From contig CALXUG010000004.1 of NCBI GenBank assembly GCA_944391625.1, forward strand, positions 96,279 to 160,278: a stretch of DNA of 64,000 nt, given 5' to 3'. The position numbers and the translations under genes are program-made. Under the pieces are notes generated by a model. It saw only the letters and a list, made by a program, of their open reading frames with translations, did no database searches and was not told the DNA's origin. Each line of letters opens with the position of its first letter. Within the stretch, counting starts at the first letter, position 1. Shown here piece after piece: positions 47,527-56,327 of this stretch. Origin of the DNA: an uncultured Clostridia bacterium. GTDB taxonomy: Bacteria > Bacillota > Peptococcia > Peptococcales > Peptococcaceae.

Positions 47527-48522
47527 TTAGTTGGCGCTGTCCTGTACAAAAGTTGCTTTTGCTTTCAGATCATCAGAAAAGGTAATATCCAACAGATTAG
47601 CGGTCGTTTCATTGATTGCAATGGCGTTGGCCGGAACCACCTGTGCCGGAATATCGGCAATGGCGGTGCCTTCCAGATATTGTACAGCCATATCGGCGGA
47701 AATGGCGCCGATTTCGGTGTCGGTGATGGCTACTGTGGCAAAAGCGCCGGAATCTACCATAACAGTCGAGCTTCCGTATACAGGGATTTTGGCATCGCGG
47801 GCTACTTCTGCCACCAGTGGCATTGCCGCCTGAATAACACTGTCATTGGGTACAAAAATAGCGTCCGCACTGCCCACCAATGACTGGGCTGCCTGCTGTA
47901 CTTCGGCAGAGTTGGTCACTACTTTTTCAACATATTGCAATCCCTGTTCATCTAAATAGGCTTTGGCATTTTTTATCGTGGTAACGGAATTTACTTCATT
48001 GGTTGCATATAGCAGCCCATAAGTCTGTACTTGGGGAGTCAATTGCTGCGCCAGTTCAAAAATTTCATTGACCGGAATGGCGTTGGAAGTGCCGGTAGCA
48101 TTTTTGTCAGGATGTTCCAGTTCGGTAATGACACCCGCGCCCACCGGATTGCCTACAGAGATAAAGATAACCGGAATATCACTTTCCAGCGCAACCATGG
48201 CCTGGGCGGCCGGTGTAGCAATGGCAGCTACCAGATCAACCTGACTGTCCACCATCTCCTGGCAGATTGTATTTAAGTTTGTAGCATCGCCCTGGGCATT
48301 TTTGTACACAAGTGTTACGTTATCTTCGCCATAGCCTTTGTCGGCCAGTTCCTGAATAAAGCCTTCACGCATATCCTCAAAGGCGCCGTTGTCAGTGAGC
48401 TGTACAATGCCGACGGTCAGTTTATCGGAGCTCTGTTCTGTGCCGCCGCAGGCAGTTACGGTAAATAATAGAGAAATCAAAATAGTCAGAGATAAAAATT
48501 TTTTAAAGAATGTAGGTTTCAT
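47527..48522 (-). CDS. ABC transporter substrate-binding lipoprotein (ABC_sub_bind)
   Basis: 331 residues with a lipobox (TVTAC, Cys25). Mature protein: two-lobe periplasmic-binding fold (VGIVQLTDNGAFEDMREGF, then VFISVGNPVGAG). Relatives in streptococci serve tryptophan uptake (TrpX). A Trp-specifier T-box upstream makes the same ligand likely here. The ATG follows AGGAGG. Confidence 0.9.
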   Translation of the reverse strand: MKPTFFKKFLSLTILISLLFTVTACGGTEQSSDKLTVGIVQLTDNGAFEDMREGFIQELADKGYGEDNVTLVYKNAQGDATNLNTICQEMVDSQVDLVAAIATPAAQAMVALESDIPVIFISVGNPVGAGVITELEHPDKNATGTSNAIPVNEIFELAQQLTPQVQTYGLLYATNEVNSVTTIKNAKAYLDEQGLQYVEKVVTNSAEVQQAAQSLVGSADAIFVPNDSVIQAAMPLVAEVARDAKIPVYGSSTVMVDSGAFATVAITDTEIGAISADMAVQYLEGTAIADIPAQVVPANAIAINETTANLLDITFSDDLKAKATFVQDSAN

Positions 48523-48569
48523 TGTAAGTTCCTCCTAAATAGAAAGTAAGTGGATTTCATTCAGATTAT

Positions 48570-49673
48570 TTATCTGGATGACTGTATTTTTTGGTGATAG
48601 TTATCCAACTGGGCAAAGGCCTGCTGCAGCATAGGAATAGTAATGGGATAAGGATAATGCTGCACATCCTTTGCGTTGATAACGGACGGGTACAGCGATT
48701 CCATTTGCGCCGGCGTAATCTCCAGATCCTGCAGCGATACCGGCAGTCCCACTGAACGATTAAATTGGTAGAGCCGTTCAAATTCTGCCGTCTGTTTATC
48801 ACAGAGCAATAGCAGCAAAACGCCGAAGCCTACCACTGCGCCATGCAGATGGGTTGCTTCAAAATGGGGTAATGTGGTCAGCGCATAAAAAATACCATGG
48901 GCCAGACCACTGTTATAATCAGGTGTATGCTCCCGTGTAACAAAGATGGAAACCAGACCTGTAGTAACAATAACAGCTAATACCACTTGCTCCAGTGCAT
49001 AGGTGCATTGCTGGCGTTGATTGTCGTCCAGTGCCTGTTTGCCGTATTGCAGCAACGGCTCCAGACATTGCCGACTCATTTGCACCCCTAATCCATTGAA
49101 ATGCTCCAGCTCATCGCCGCGGGCGGAAACGGAAGTTTCGTAATATTTTGCATAGGTGTCTCCCATGCCGGCCCATAAATATTGGGTTGGTGCCGCTGCA
49201 ATCAAATCAGTTTGAATAAAGGCATGGGCAGGCGGCTGCGAAAAGAAAAAGGGTTCACAGAAGCTGCCGTCGCTGTGATACATAATGGCCACCGAAGTAA
49301 CTGCGGCGCAGGTAGAAGCAATGGTGGGAAAGGTAAAAACCGGTTTTCCTGTTTTTATTCCCAGACACTTGCCGGTGTCCAGCGCTTTTCCGCCGCCGAT
49401 GGCAAAGATCATATCTGCCTGCTGCACCAGTGGATGCTGCTGCAAAGCTGCTACATTTTCATAACTGGCTTCTCCGCCATACCAGAGAAACTCCAAAATC
49501 TGCAAGTCGCTTTGGGCAATGGCCCGGTCAATGAGCGGACGGGCAGCGGCCATGGCTTTATGTCCGCCGATGGCAATAATGGTTTTGCCATAAGGACTGC
49601 AGAATTGTTCAATTTGTTCAAAAACTGCCGGACCAATAGAGTAATTGGGCAGCATCATGCTGTAATTCTGCAT
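48570..49673 (-). CDS. Iron-containing alcohol dehydrogenase, GldA-like
   Basis: 367 residues of the glycerol-dehydrogenase fold: NAD-binding GGGKALDTGKCLG, GMGDTYAKYYE, and metal-site His in GLAHGIFYAL and THLHGAVVGFG. The substrate is unknown; family members oxidise glycerol or reduce other carbonyls. ATG 49673 follows AGGAGG. It is the first gene after a tryptophan-type T-box and 47 bp before the transporter, so a link to tryptophan or an indole product is possible. Confidence 0.85.
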   Translation of the reverse strand: MQNYSMMLPNYSIGPAVFEQIEQFCSPYGKTIIAIGGHKAMAAARPLIDRAIAQSDLQILEFLWYGGEASYENVAALQQHPLVQQADMIFAIGGGKALDTGKCLGIKTGKPVFTFPTIASTCAAVTSVAIMYHSDGSFCEPFFFSQPPAHAFIQTDLIAAAPTQYLWAGMGDTYAKYYETSVSARGDELEHFNGLGVQMSRQCLEPLLQYGKQALDDNQRQQCTYALEQVVLAVIVTTGLVSIFVTREHTPDYNSGLAHGIFYALTTLPHFEATHLHGAVVGFGVLLLLLCDKQTAEFERLYQFNRSVGLPVSLQDLEITPAQMESLYPSVINAKDVQHYPYPITIPMLQQAFAQLDNYHQKIQSSR

Positions 49674-49756
49674 GAGAAACACCTCCTGAAATTGATTGTG
49701 AAACTGAAAATAAAAATAACAAACAAGCGATACTTGCAGAGCGGGGGGAATTGGGC

Positions 49757-50030
49757 AAATAAAAAAGCACTTATCCCAGAAAGGGACAAGTGCACAATGC
49801 GCCTGCGGTACCACCCAAATTAACCATACGGTTCACTTTTTCATACACCATCATGTATGCTTTCTTTGTAACAGGTAAAGATCCCGTCAGCGCCTACTGA
49901 ACCATTGTCGTTTGGGCTGCCCTCGTAAGTCCATTCCATATAGATTGTCATACTGCAATCCCACCGCCTGCAGCTCTCTGTCATCACAAATTTCTATATG
50001 TACTCCTCTTACTCATCGGTTTCACTGATT
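49757..50030 (-). promoter_or_regulatory. T-box riboswitch, tryptophan specifier
   Basis: Read on the minus strand. Stem I has the GATGAGTAAGAGGAGTA start, AGAGAG, and, opposite AGTA, a GAA-TGG-A bulge. The specifier codon TGG (Trp) lies at 49933-49931. Flanking pairs CATATAG/CTATATG and GTAAG/CTTAC fix this frame. The T-box TGGGTGGTACCGC is at 49817-49805. The terminator pairs GCACTTGTCCC (49793-49783) with GGGATAAGTGC (49777-49767), then six T. Uncharged tRNA-Trp would allow read-through into the operon. Confidence 0.93.
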
Positions 50031-50041
50031 TGTTTTTTTGT

Positions 50042-50070
50042 ATGATATGCTTTTTCATTTTATTTGTCAA
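50042..50070 (-). promoter_or_regulatory. Promoter of the T-box operon
   Basis: On the minus strand: TTGACA (50070-50065), 17 bp, TATCAT (50047-50042), just ahead of stem I. Confidence 0.85.
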
Positions 50071-50358
50071 TAACTATTTTCAAAAATACAAAATACAATA
50101 CAAATGCACCACAGAAAGTACATGATAAGCGCCCAATCTTGTTTGATTGCGGCATGGGGATTGGGACTGTACAATAAATGGGTTAATGATGAAATAGGGT
50201 GAATGGTGCGGGTGAAAAAAGGAATCACTTTCATAAACAGAGTGAATTTTGGAAAAAATATTTTATGTAGAAAAAAATATCTTGCATCTTGTCGGGATTT
50301 GTGATAAAACCAATATGGATAAAGGTTAGACATTTTTTATCGATGGAGGAACAAAATC
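50071..50358. other. Intergenic region ahead of purC
   Basis: About 290 bp with a hairpin CCCAATC/GATTGGG near 50132-50164. No purine riboswitch motif or clear promoter is seen. The purC ribosome site is GGAGGA. Confidence 0.3.
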
Positions 50359-51042
50359 ATGAAAAAGATTTACGAAGGAAAAACAAAGGATGTATTTGAA
50401 TTAGAAAACGGTAATGTCTTATTAAAATTTAAAGATGACTGCACTGGAAAAGACGGTGTATTTGATCCGGGTGAAAACAGTGTTGGTCTGACCATTGAGG
50501 GCATTGGCCGTGCCAATCTGGAAACCTCTATTCATTTCTTTGAATTGCTGAAAGAAGCAGGAATCAAAACCCATTATGTAAGCGCCAATGTAGAAGACGC
50601 TACAATGGAAGTATTGCCAGCAAAAGTATTTGGTCATGGTTTGGAAGTTATCTGCCGTTTGAAAGCAACCGGCAGCTTTATCCGTCGGTATGGCGCATAT
50701 ATTGCAGATGGTACCGCATTAGAAGGCGGTTATGTAGAAACCACATTGAAAGATGATGAAAAGGGCGATCCGCTGGTAACCTCCGAAGGTTTGGCAGCGC
50801 TGGGCATTATGAGCCAGGCAATGTTCAATGATATGAAAGAACAGACTTTAAAAATTACCAAAATCGTTGCTGGTGATTTGGCTAAAAAAGGTCTGGATTT
50901 ATACGATATCAAATTTGAATTTGGCTACAACAACGATGAAGTCATTCTGATTGACGAAATTGCCAGCGGCAATATGAGAGTGTATAAAGATGGCAGCATT
51001 GTGGACCCAATGGAACTGACAAAAATTATTTTAGGAAAATAA
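50359..51042 (+). CDS. purC: SAICAR synthase
   Basis: Joins aspartate to CAIR in purine synthesis. 227 residues with the start [36 protein letters not shown] and the late [14 protein letters not shown] motif (the usual family reads DEISPD). No other pur gene is nearby, so it is a stand-alone transcript with its own terminator. Confidence 0.94.
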   Translation: MKKIYEGKTKDVFELENGNVLLKFKDDCTGKDGVFDPGENSVGLTIEGIGRANLETSIHFFELLKEAGIKTHYVSANVEDATMEVLPAKVFGHGLEVICRLKATGSFIRRYGAYIADGTALEGGYVETTLKDDEKGDPLVTSEGLAALGIMSQAMFNDMKEQTLKITKIVAGDLAKKGLDLYDIKFEFGYNNDEVILIDEIASGNMRVYKDGSIVDPMELTKIILGK

Positions 51043-51067
51043 TTTAGCAGCTTGCATGTAAAACAGA

Positions 51068-51116
51068 AAAAGGTATTCTTCGCAACCATGGTTTGGTGGA
51101 AGGATACCTTTTTTGT
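51068..51116 (+). terminator. Terminator after purC
   Basis: AAAGGTATTCTTC pairs with GGAAGGATACCTTT, followed by a run of T. Confidence 0.88.
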
Positions 51117-51257
51117 TTTGCTATTGAAAACATTGCGTAGCTTGCCAATCATTGCCGGGCGGCTACAAAGGCAGTTGTTTGTGTTTCTGCCGCAGTTATG
51201 TCATAAAGGTAAATTATAAAGGTAAGACAGAACTATCCCAGCGGTGGGCGGATGGAT

Positions 51258-52079
51258 TCAGGTCCACTCCAGCACGTGACCGGAGCCTACTTCCTTAAGA
51301 GGCAGCCATTGGCTGAGCGTAAGTTTGGCCGCCAGAGAAACACAATGACAGGGATGAAATTCTTTCAGTTGCAATGCGGCCAGATAAGCGGCTGTCTGCG
51401 TTAGCCGTTCGTCCTGTTTTAATAAATGCAGGCCGCCGATAATGCGCACAATGGGTTGCTGCTGAAACAATTGCTGCGCATAGGCAGCAATATTGCAAAT
51501 GCCGCTGTGTGAACAGCCTGTGATAATGGAGAGTCCATCTGCGCCGCAATAGACCAATGCGGTGTCATCCCAAAGAAAGTCGGGCTGCAGGACGCCGTCT
51601 TGTTTGATCAAACCATTGGGCGTTGCCGGTTCAAACGGGATTTGACGGGGAATCTGTCCTAAAAAATATAAATGTTCTGTCAGTTGCAGAGGCTGCGCAG
51701 ATACCTGCAAGGCACAAATTTGCTGTAAAGCGTCTGCCGAATAGGTCGAGCCGATTTCCAACTGCTGTCCTTGTTCTTCTGCAAATTTAGGAAAAAATGC
51801 AGCAGGGTGGGCGATGATGGTTTTGCCGGCCAACAGTCCCTGCTGGTGCAGCGCCTGCAAGCCTCTGGTATGGTCATCATGTCCGTGAGAGATGACAATG
51901 CGGGGGATTTGCGCCAGATCAATCCCCAAAGTTTGCGCATTTTTAATCAAGACATCGCTATAGCCAACATCGAATAACAGCTGCTGCCCGTCATCTTCCA
52001 AATAAAAAGAAAGGGCGGGTTCTCCTAATAAATAACGGTCAATGATTGTATTGTTATCGGTTAAAACAGTCAATTTCAT
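51258..52079 (-). CDS. MBL-fold metallo-hydrolase
   Basis: 273 residues with the metal-binding HGHDDHTRG near residue 65 and TGCSHSGICN, which place it with the DHPMP-synthase-like branch. The reaction cannot be fixed from sequence. ATG 52079 follows GGAGGC; the short frame upstream is not needed. It is transcribed away from the AraC-GNAT gene. Confidence 0.88.
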   Translation of the reverse strand: MKLTVLTDNNTIIDRYLLGEPALSFYLEDDGQQLLFDVGYSDVLIKNAQTLGIDLAQIPRIVISHGHDDHTRGLQALHQQGLLAGKTIIAHPAAFFPKFAEEQGQQLEIGSTYSADALQQICALQVSAQPLQLTEHLYFLGQIPRQIPFEPATPNGLIKQDGVLQPDFLWDDTALVYCGADGLSIITGCSHSGICNIAAYAQQLFQQQPIVRIIGGLHLLKQDERLTQTAAYLAALQLKEFHPCHCVSLAAKLTLSQWLPLKEVGSGHVLEWT

Positions 52080-52204
52080 AGAAACGCCTCCTATCAACCA
52101 TACGGATTCCGGTTGGTTGTTCTTCTGATTTTCCTTTATTTAGTGTATCACAAAAAACGGGCAGCGGACAATTTTATTTTTATCAGCGTCTGTTCAATCC
52201 GTAT

Positions 52205-52227
52205 TTGCGAACAGAGTTTGCAAACAG
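52205..52227. promoter_or_regulatory. Direct repeat in the divergent gap (possible AraC operator)
   Basis: TTGCGAACAG (52205-52214) and TTGCAAACAG (52218-52227) form a direct repeat with a 13-bp step, between the MBL gene and the AraC-type gene. AraC proteins often bind such repeats; binding here is inferred. Confidence 0.35.
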
Positions 52228-52312
52228 ATATTTTTTAGAAAAAGCGCAAGAATTGTAAAAACAATTCCCAATCTATTTGTTATCCTGTAAATTCAGAAGG
52301 GAGGGAGCATAA

Positions 52313-53155
52313 ATGGCAAATCAATGGGTGCGCAGTATGGAAACAGTGCTTGATTTTATTGAAACCCATCTTGACAGTAAGCTGGATTTGGAACAAATTG
52401 CCGCAGCTACCCACTATTCCAAATATCATTTGCATAGAATATTCGCCACTACAGTGGGTATGACCATCCACGATTATGCAGTGCGGCGGCAGCTGACAGA
52501 GGCAGCCAGGCTGTTGGTGTTTTCTGCAAAGCCTGTGATAGAGATTGGGCTTCTTTGCGGTTATGAGAGTCAGCAGGCGTTTACTGTGGCGTTTAAAGCC
52601 ATGTACAAAATGCCGCCTGCCCAATATCGAGCGCAGCAGCAATTTTATCCCTTACAGCTGCCGGTTGCCTTGCATCACAATACAGATACAACTGCTTTAG
52701 CAAAGGCAACGGTGCTGCCGGCAAAAAAAGCAGATATTCCCGCCTGGATGGAGCTGGTCGGCTTGGTGATTGATGGGTATCCCTGCTTGCAGGAACAGGA
52801 ATATTTACAGCAGCTGCATAATTGTATAGAACAATGCCAGGCGCTTGTATTAAAAACAGAGACCATGCTGATTGGCGCATTGGCTTTTTCCACGGAGAAA
52901 GGCAGTGTTGAATTTATGGGTGTACATCCCCAATACCGCAACCAAGGGGTGGAACAAATTTTATTGGGTAAACTCCGAGAAGACTATTTTCCCGACAGAG
53001 AAATCAGCATCACCACCTATCGGGAGCGGGACCGAGCAGATACCGGTTATCGCAGTGCGCTGCTTCGCCTTGGCTTTACCGAAAGAGAATTGCTGATGGA
53101 ATTTGGCTATCCCACACAACGCTTTGTGCTTTCTCCCGGAAAACAGGAGGAATAG
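52313..53155 (+). CDS. AraC-type regulator fused to a GNAT acetyltransferase domain
   Basis: 280 residues. The N-terminal 100 hold two helix-turn-helix motifs of the AraC type (LEQIAAATHYSKYHLHRIF, then IGLLCGYESQQAFTVAFK). The rest is GNAT-like, with VEFMGVHPQYRNQGVEQIL as the acetyl-CoA loop and RLGFTERE near the end. The second domain may sense or modify a small molecule. It starts behind GGGAGGG and ends 5 bp before an MFS exporter, which it probably controls. Confidence 0.85.
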   Translation: MANQWVRSMETVLDFIETHLDSKLDLEQIAAATHYSKYHLHRIFATTVGMTIHDYAVRRQLTEAARLLVFSAKPVIEIGLLCGYESQQAFTVAFKAMYKMPPAQYRAQQQFYPLQLPVALHHNTDTTALAKATVLPAKKADIPAWMELVGLVIDGYPCLQEQEYLQQLHNCIEQCQALVLKTETMLIGALAFSTEKGSVEFMGVHPQYRNQGVEQILLGKLREDYFPDREISITTYRERDRADTGYRSALLRLGFTERELLMEFGYPTQRFVLSPGKQEE

Positions 53156-53160
53156 ATACC

Positions 53161-54372
53161 ATGAATCATAAAAAATGCATTGGTTGGAGAGGGCGGACAC
53201 TTCTTTTTTTAACCAGTCAATGTATCACACTGTTTGGCTCTACCCTTGTTCAGATGGCGCTTGTCTGGTATGCAGCCATGCAAACCTCCAGCGGTGGGTG
53301 GGTAGCCGCTTTTACCATTTGCGCTTATCTGCCCCAATTTTTGCTTTCCTTTTTCGGTGGCGTATGGGCAGACCGTTATCCCAGAAAAAAGTTGATTATA
53401 GGTGCTGACGCGCTGATTGCTGTTGCCACTTTGGCAATGGTGCTGGCAATGCAGTATCATTTATCAGAATCGCTGCTGCTGGCCGACTTGCTTGTTATGT
53501 CCATCGTTCGTTCTTTGGGCGCCGGTGTGCAGAATCCGGCAGTTCAGGCAGTGATTCCGCAACTTGTTCCTACAGGACAGCTTATGCGGTATAATGGGAT
53601 TTATGCCGCCATGCAGTCTGTTGTAAACTTTGCAGCTCCGGCCGCCGCAGGAATGGTTTTGGCAGTCAGTACCTTAGCTGCCACACTGATGATTGATATT
53701 GCAACGGCCATTTTGGGCGTTGGTCTGCTATCCTGTCTGGCCCTTCCAGAACAAAAGCTGTCTGTTGGCAAAGATTCTCTTGTTTCTGAGATAAAAATCG
53801 GCGTACAATATGCGTTCTCCAATCAATTGATTGGAAGCCTGTTGATTGTTTATGGGCTGTTTACCTTTTGCTGTGTTCCGGCCGGTTATCTGGCAGGACT
53901 TCTTGTTTGCCGTATTTTTGGCGATACCTACTGGTATCTCACCGCTGTGGAAGTAGTCGGTTTTGGCGGCATGATGGCGGGCGGCATCTTGATGAGCACA
54001 TGGGGCGGTTTTAAGCGCAAAAGCAAAACGTTAACCGTTGGTCTTGCAGCTTTTGGCCTTTTGGCAATAGGGATGGGGCTTTGCCGAAACTTTGTCCTCT
54101 ATCTGAGCATGATGCTGCTGTACGGAGTGGCGTTGACAATGGTGCAGACAGCCATTACCACCATGCTGCAGGAGCAGACCCACATTTCCATGCAGGGGCG
54201 TGTGTTTGGCCTGATGAGCACCATGTATGCCGGTTTTTTGCCTGTCGGCATGGGGTTGTTTGGCCCATTGGCCGATATGATTCCATTGCATTGGATTATG
54301 ATAGGCTCGGGTATGCTGCTGCTTCTCATTGCGTCAATAGTGCATCTGCATCGACCCATGAAAGGAATATAG
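53161..54372 (+). CDS. MFS transporter, drug-efflux-like
   Basis: 403 residues with about twelve membrane segments. The loop after segment 2 reads GGVWADRYPRKKLI, typical of the family. It resembles macrolide-efflux-type members, but the substrate is unknown. It is coupled to the AraC-GNAT gene. Confidence 0.9.
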   Translation: MNHKKCIGWRGRTLLFLTSQCITLFGSTLVQMALVWYAAMQTSSGGWVAAFTICAYLPQFLLSFFGGVWADRYPRKKLIIGADALIAVATLAMVLAMQYHLSESLLLADLLVMSIVRSLGAGVQNPAVQAVIPQLVPTGQLMRYNGIYAAMQSVVNFAAPAAAGMVLAVSTLAATLMIDIATAILGVGLLSCLALPEQKLSVGKDSLVSEIKIGVQYAFSNQLIGSLLIVYGLFTFCCVPAGYLAGLLVCRIFGDTYWYLTAVEVVGFGGMMAGGILMSTWGGFKRKSKTLTVGLAAFGLLAIGMGLCRNFVLYLSMMLLYGVALTMVQTAITTMLQEQTHISMQGRVFGLMSTMYAGFLPVGMGLFGPLADMIPLHWIMIGSGMLLLLIASIVHLHRPMKGI

Positions 54373-54376
54373 TTAG

Positions 54377-54414
54377 AAAGAAGGTCACATCAAAACAGGT
54401 GTGGCCTTCTTTTA
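54377..54414 (+). terminator. Terminator after the MFS gene
   Basis: AAAGAAGGTCACA pairs with TGTGGCCTTCTTT, followed by T. Confidence 0.85.
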
Positions 54415-54502
54415 GTTGATGCTCATCTATTTTACCATCCATCCGGCAGGGGAGAGGATAAACCATGCCGGATGCAACAGGTCAGCTTGTAACCAATATC
54501 TG

Positions 54503-55279
54503 CTAGACATATTTGCGCATAGATTGCAGCGCGCCCTTTTCTAAACGGCTGACCTGCGCTTGCGATATGGCAATTTCATCGGCCACTTCCATTTGGGTCT
54601 TTCCCTGAAAAAAGCGCATGTCGATAATCATTTGTTCACGGGGCGTTAATTTATCCAGCGCCTGTTTGATTGAAATATTCTCCAGCCATTGAAAATCGGT
54701 ATTTTTGGTATCGCAGATCTGATCCATGATATAGATGGGATCGCCGCCGTCGTTATAAATGGGGTCATAAAGGGAGACCGGATCCTGAATGGCGTCCAAA
54801 GCGGCAGTAACGTCCTCCGGCGGCAATTCCAACACTTTGGCAATTTGTTCTACAGTTGGCTCCTGTCCATACTGATTGGTCAGCTGTTCCCGCACCTGCA
54901 GCGCTTTATAGGCAATATCCCGCAAAGATCGGCTGACGCGGATGGGATTATTATCTCGAATATACCGACGAATTTCACCGATGATCATAGGCACCGCATA
55001 GGTACTGAAACGAACATTCTGGCTCAGGTCAAAATTGTCGATGGCTTTCATCAAGCCGATACAACCTACCTGAAACAAATCATCTGCATTTTCGTTGCGA
55101 TTGGAAAACCGCTGCAAAATACTAAGTACCAGACGCAAATTGCAGTGGATCAGCTGCTCTCTGGCCTGTTCATCGCCTGCCTGATAGTTTTGAAAAAGAA
55201 TGGTCATCTGATCGTTTTTTAAAACCGGTAATTTTGATGTATCGACACCGCAAATTTCAACTTTGCATAAAAAAGCCAT
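54503..55279 (-). CDS. sigG: Late forespore sigma factor SigG
   Basis: Directs forespore genes after engulfment. 258 residues. The N-terminal VEICGVDTSKLPVL is diagnostic for SigG. Region 2 (DDLFQVGCIGLMKAIDNFD, VRFSTYAVPMIIGEIRR), region 3 and region 4 (MEVADEIAISQAQVSRLEKGAL) are intact. spoIIGA and sigE, its usual neighbours, are not in the window. ATG 55279 lies behind GGAGGGA. The gene implies spore formation or a retained part of it. Confidence 0.96.
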   Translation of the reverse strand: MAFLCKVEICGVDTSKLPVLKNDQMTILFQNYQAGDEQAREQLIHCNLRLVLSILQRFSNRNENADDLFQVGCIGLMKAIDNFDLSQNVRFSTYAVPMIIGEIRRYIRDNNPIRVSRSLRDIAYKALQVREQLTNQYGQEPTVEQIAKVLELPPEDVTAALDAIQDPVSLYDPIYNDGGDPIYIMDQICDTKNTDFQWLENISIKQALDKLTPREQMIIDMRFFQGKTQMEVADEIAISQAQVSRLEKGALQSMRKYV

Positions 55280-55315
55280 GGTGATTCCCTCCGATTGTAA
55301 TTCCTGTAATGAGAT

Positions 55316-55346
55316 TAGTTATTACCGTTGGGAGAAAAATTTATGC
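55316..55346 (-). promoter_or_regulatory. Possible sigma-F/sigma-G promoter of sigG
   Basis: On the minus strand: GCATA (55346-55342), 15 bp, GGTAATAACTA (55326-55316). The -35 fits forespore sigma factors; the -10 is an imperfect match. Confidence 0.4.
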
Positions 55347-55433
55347 AGGCTGAAAAATTGTGCAATTTATCAGAATCTATCAATACTTTTTGCCCCAATT
55401 TTTATATCGGAGAGAGCCGGTAACATCATGATG

Positions 55434-55489
55434 TAAAAAAAGCAGTTTTGTATGGCTGATGCAAAGAAAATAGCTGAAAACAAAACTGC
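55434..55489 (-). terminator. Third terminator-like hairpin behind rubrerythrin
   Basis: On the minus strand: GCAGTTTTGT pairs with ACAAAACTGC, then seven T. The loop is about 28 bases. Confidence 0.7.
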
Positions 55490-55495
55490 CAGCAA

Positions 55496-55556
55496 GAAAA
55501 AACGGTTCTGTAATAAATGGTGGGGGAGCGATTATTCCGACATTTATTACAGAACC
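55496..55556 (-). terminator. Second terminator-like hairpin behind rubrerythrin
   Basis: A perfect 16-bp inverted repeat, GGTTCTGTAATAAATG (55504-55519) with CATTTATTACAGAACC (55541-55556), then GTTTTTTC on the minus strand. Confidence 0.8.
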
Positions 55557-55609
55557 AATAAAACAAGCCTTATAGATTCAGTATCATGTAACACTGTAAT
55601 CTATAAGGC
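55557..55609 (-). terminator. First terminator behind rubrerythrin
   Basis: A 12-bp stem GCCTTATAGATT (55567-55578) with AATCTATAAGGC (55598-55609) and inner CAGT/ACTG pairs, then TTGTTTTATT on the minus strand. Confidence 0.82.
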
Positions 55610-55633
55610 TTTGTTGTTTATCAAAGTTTATTC

Positions 55634-56179
55634 TTATTTACCAAAATATCTATTCAGCAGACCTTCAAATGCTTTGCCGTGTCTAGCTTCGTCTTTTGCC
55701 ATTTCATGCACAGTATCATGGATAGCGTCCAGATTCTGCTGTTTTGCCAGTGTAGCCAGATCTTTTTTACCCTGGGTAGCGCCGTGTTCTGCAGCAACGC
55801 GCAGTTTCAGGTTTTCTTCGGTGGATGGGGTTACTACTTCGCCCAGCAGTTCCGCAAATTTAGCAGCGTGTTCTGCTTCTTCATAAGCAGCTTTTTCCCA
55901 GTACAGACCGATTTCTGGGTATCCTTCACGGTGTGCAACACGAGCCATAGCCAGATACATACCAACTTCGGTACATTCGCCTGTGAAGTTGTCGCGCAGA
56001 CCTTTTACGATTTCTGGATCAATGCCTTCGCAAATACCTACTTTATGTTCATCAGCAAATACCAGTTTTTCGCCGGCTTCCTGCTCGATGAATTTTTTAG
56101 CTTTACAAATTGGACATTCTGCTGGAGCAACTTCTGCTTCTGTTGTCCAACCACATACTGCACATACAAATTTTTTCAT
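55634..56179 (-). CDS. Reverse-type rubrerythrin
   Basis: Peroxide reductase of anaerobes. 181 residues with an N-terminal rubredoxin domain ([20 protein letters not shown]) and a C-terminal diiron four-helix bundle (Glu/His motifs in [29 protein letters not shown]). The rubredoxin part being first defines the reverse form. It takes electrons via rubredoxin-like carriers; the triple rubredoxin-like protein lies 150 bp upstream. The ATG follows GGAGG. Confidence 0.93.
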   Translation of the reverse strand: MKKFVCAVCGWTTEAEVAPAECPICKAKKFIEQEAGEKLVFADEHKVGICEGIDPEIVKGLRDNFTGECTEVGMYLAMARVAHREGYPEIGLYWEKAAYEEAEHAAKFAELLGEVVTPSTEENLKLRVAAEHGATQGKKDLATLAKQQNLDAIHDTVHEMAKDEARHGKAFEGLLNRYFGK

Positions 56180-56327
56180 AATTCATTACCTCCATTAAAA
56201 TTATAAACTTTTCATTTTATTTTGATAAAAATAATCCATGCAGAACGCATTTCCTATTTTATTCACACCATTTTCATAATTTTCATTCTACTTTTTTGTT
56301 AAAATTCCTGCTGGAACACAAAAATCT

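Noticed and set aside
50071..50358. Purine riboswitch ahead of purC
   Set aside because: None of the conserved purine-aptamer core bases could be found.
55452..56206. Plus-strand frames across the terminators and rubrerythrin
   Set aside because: They run through three hairpins and antisense to rubrerythrin; no homology recognised.
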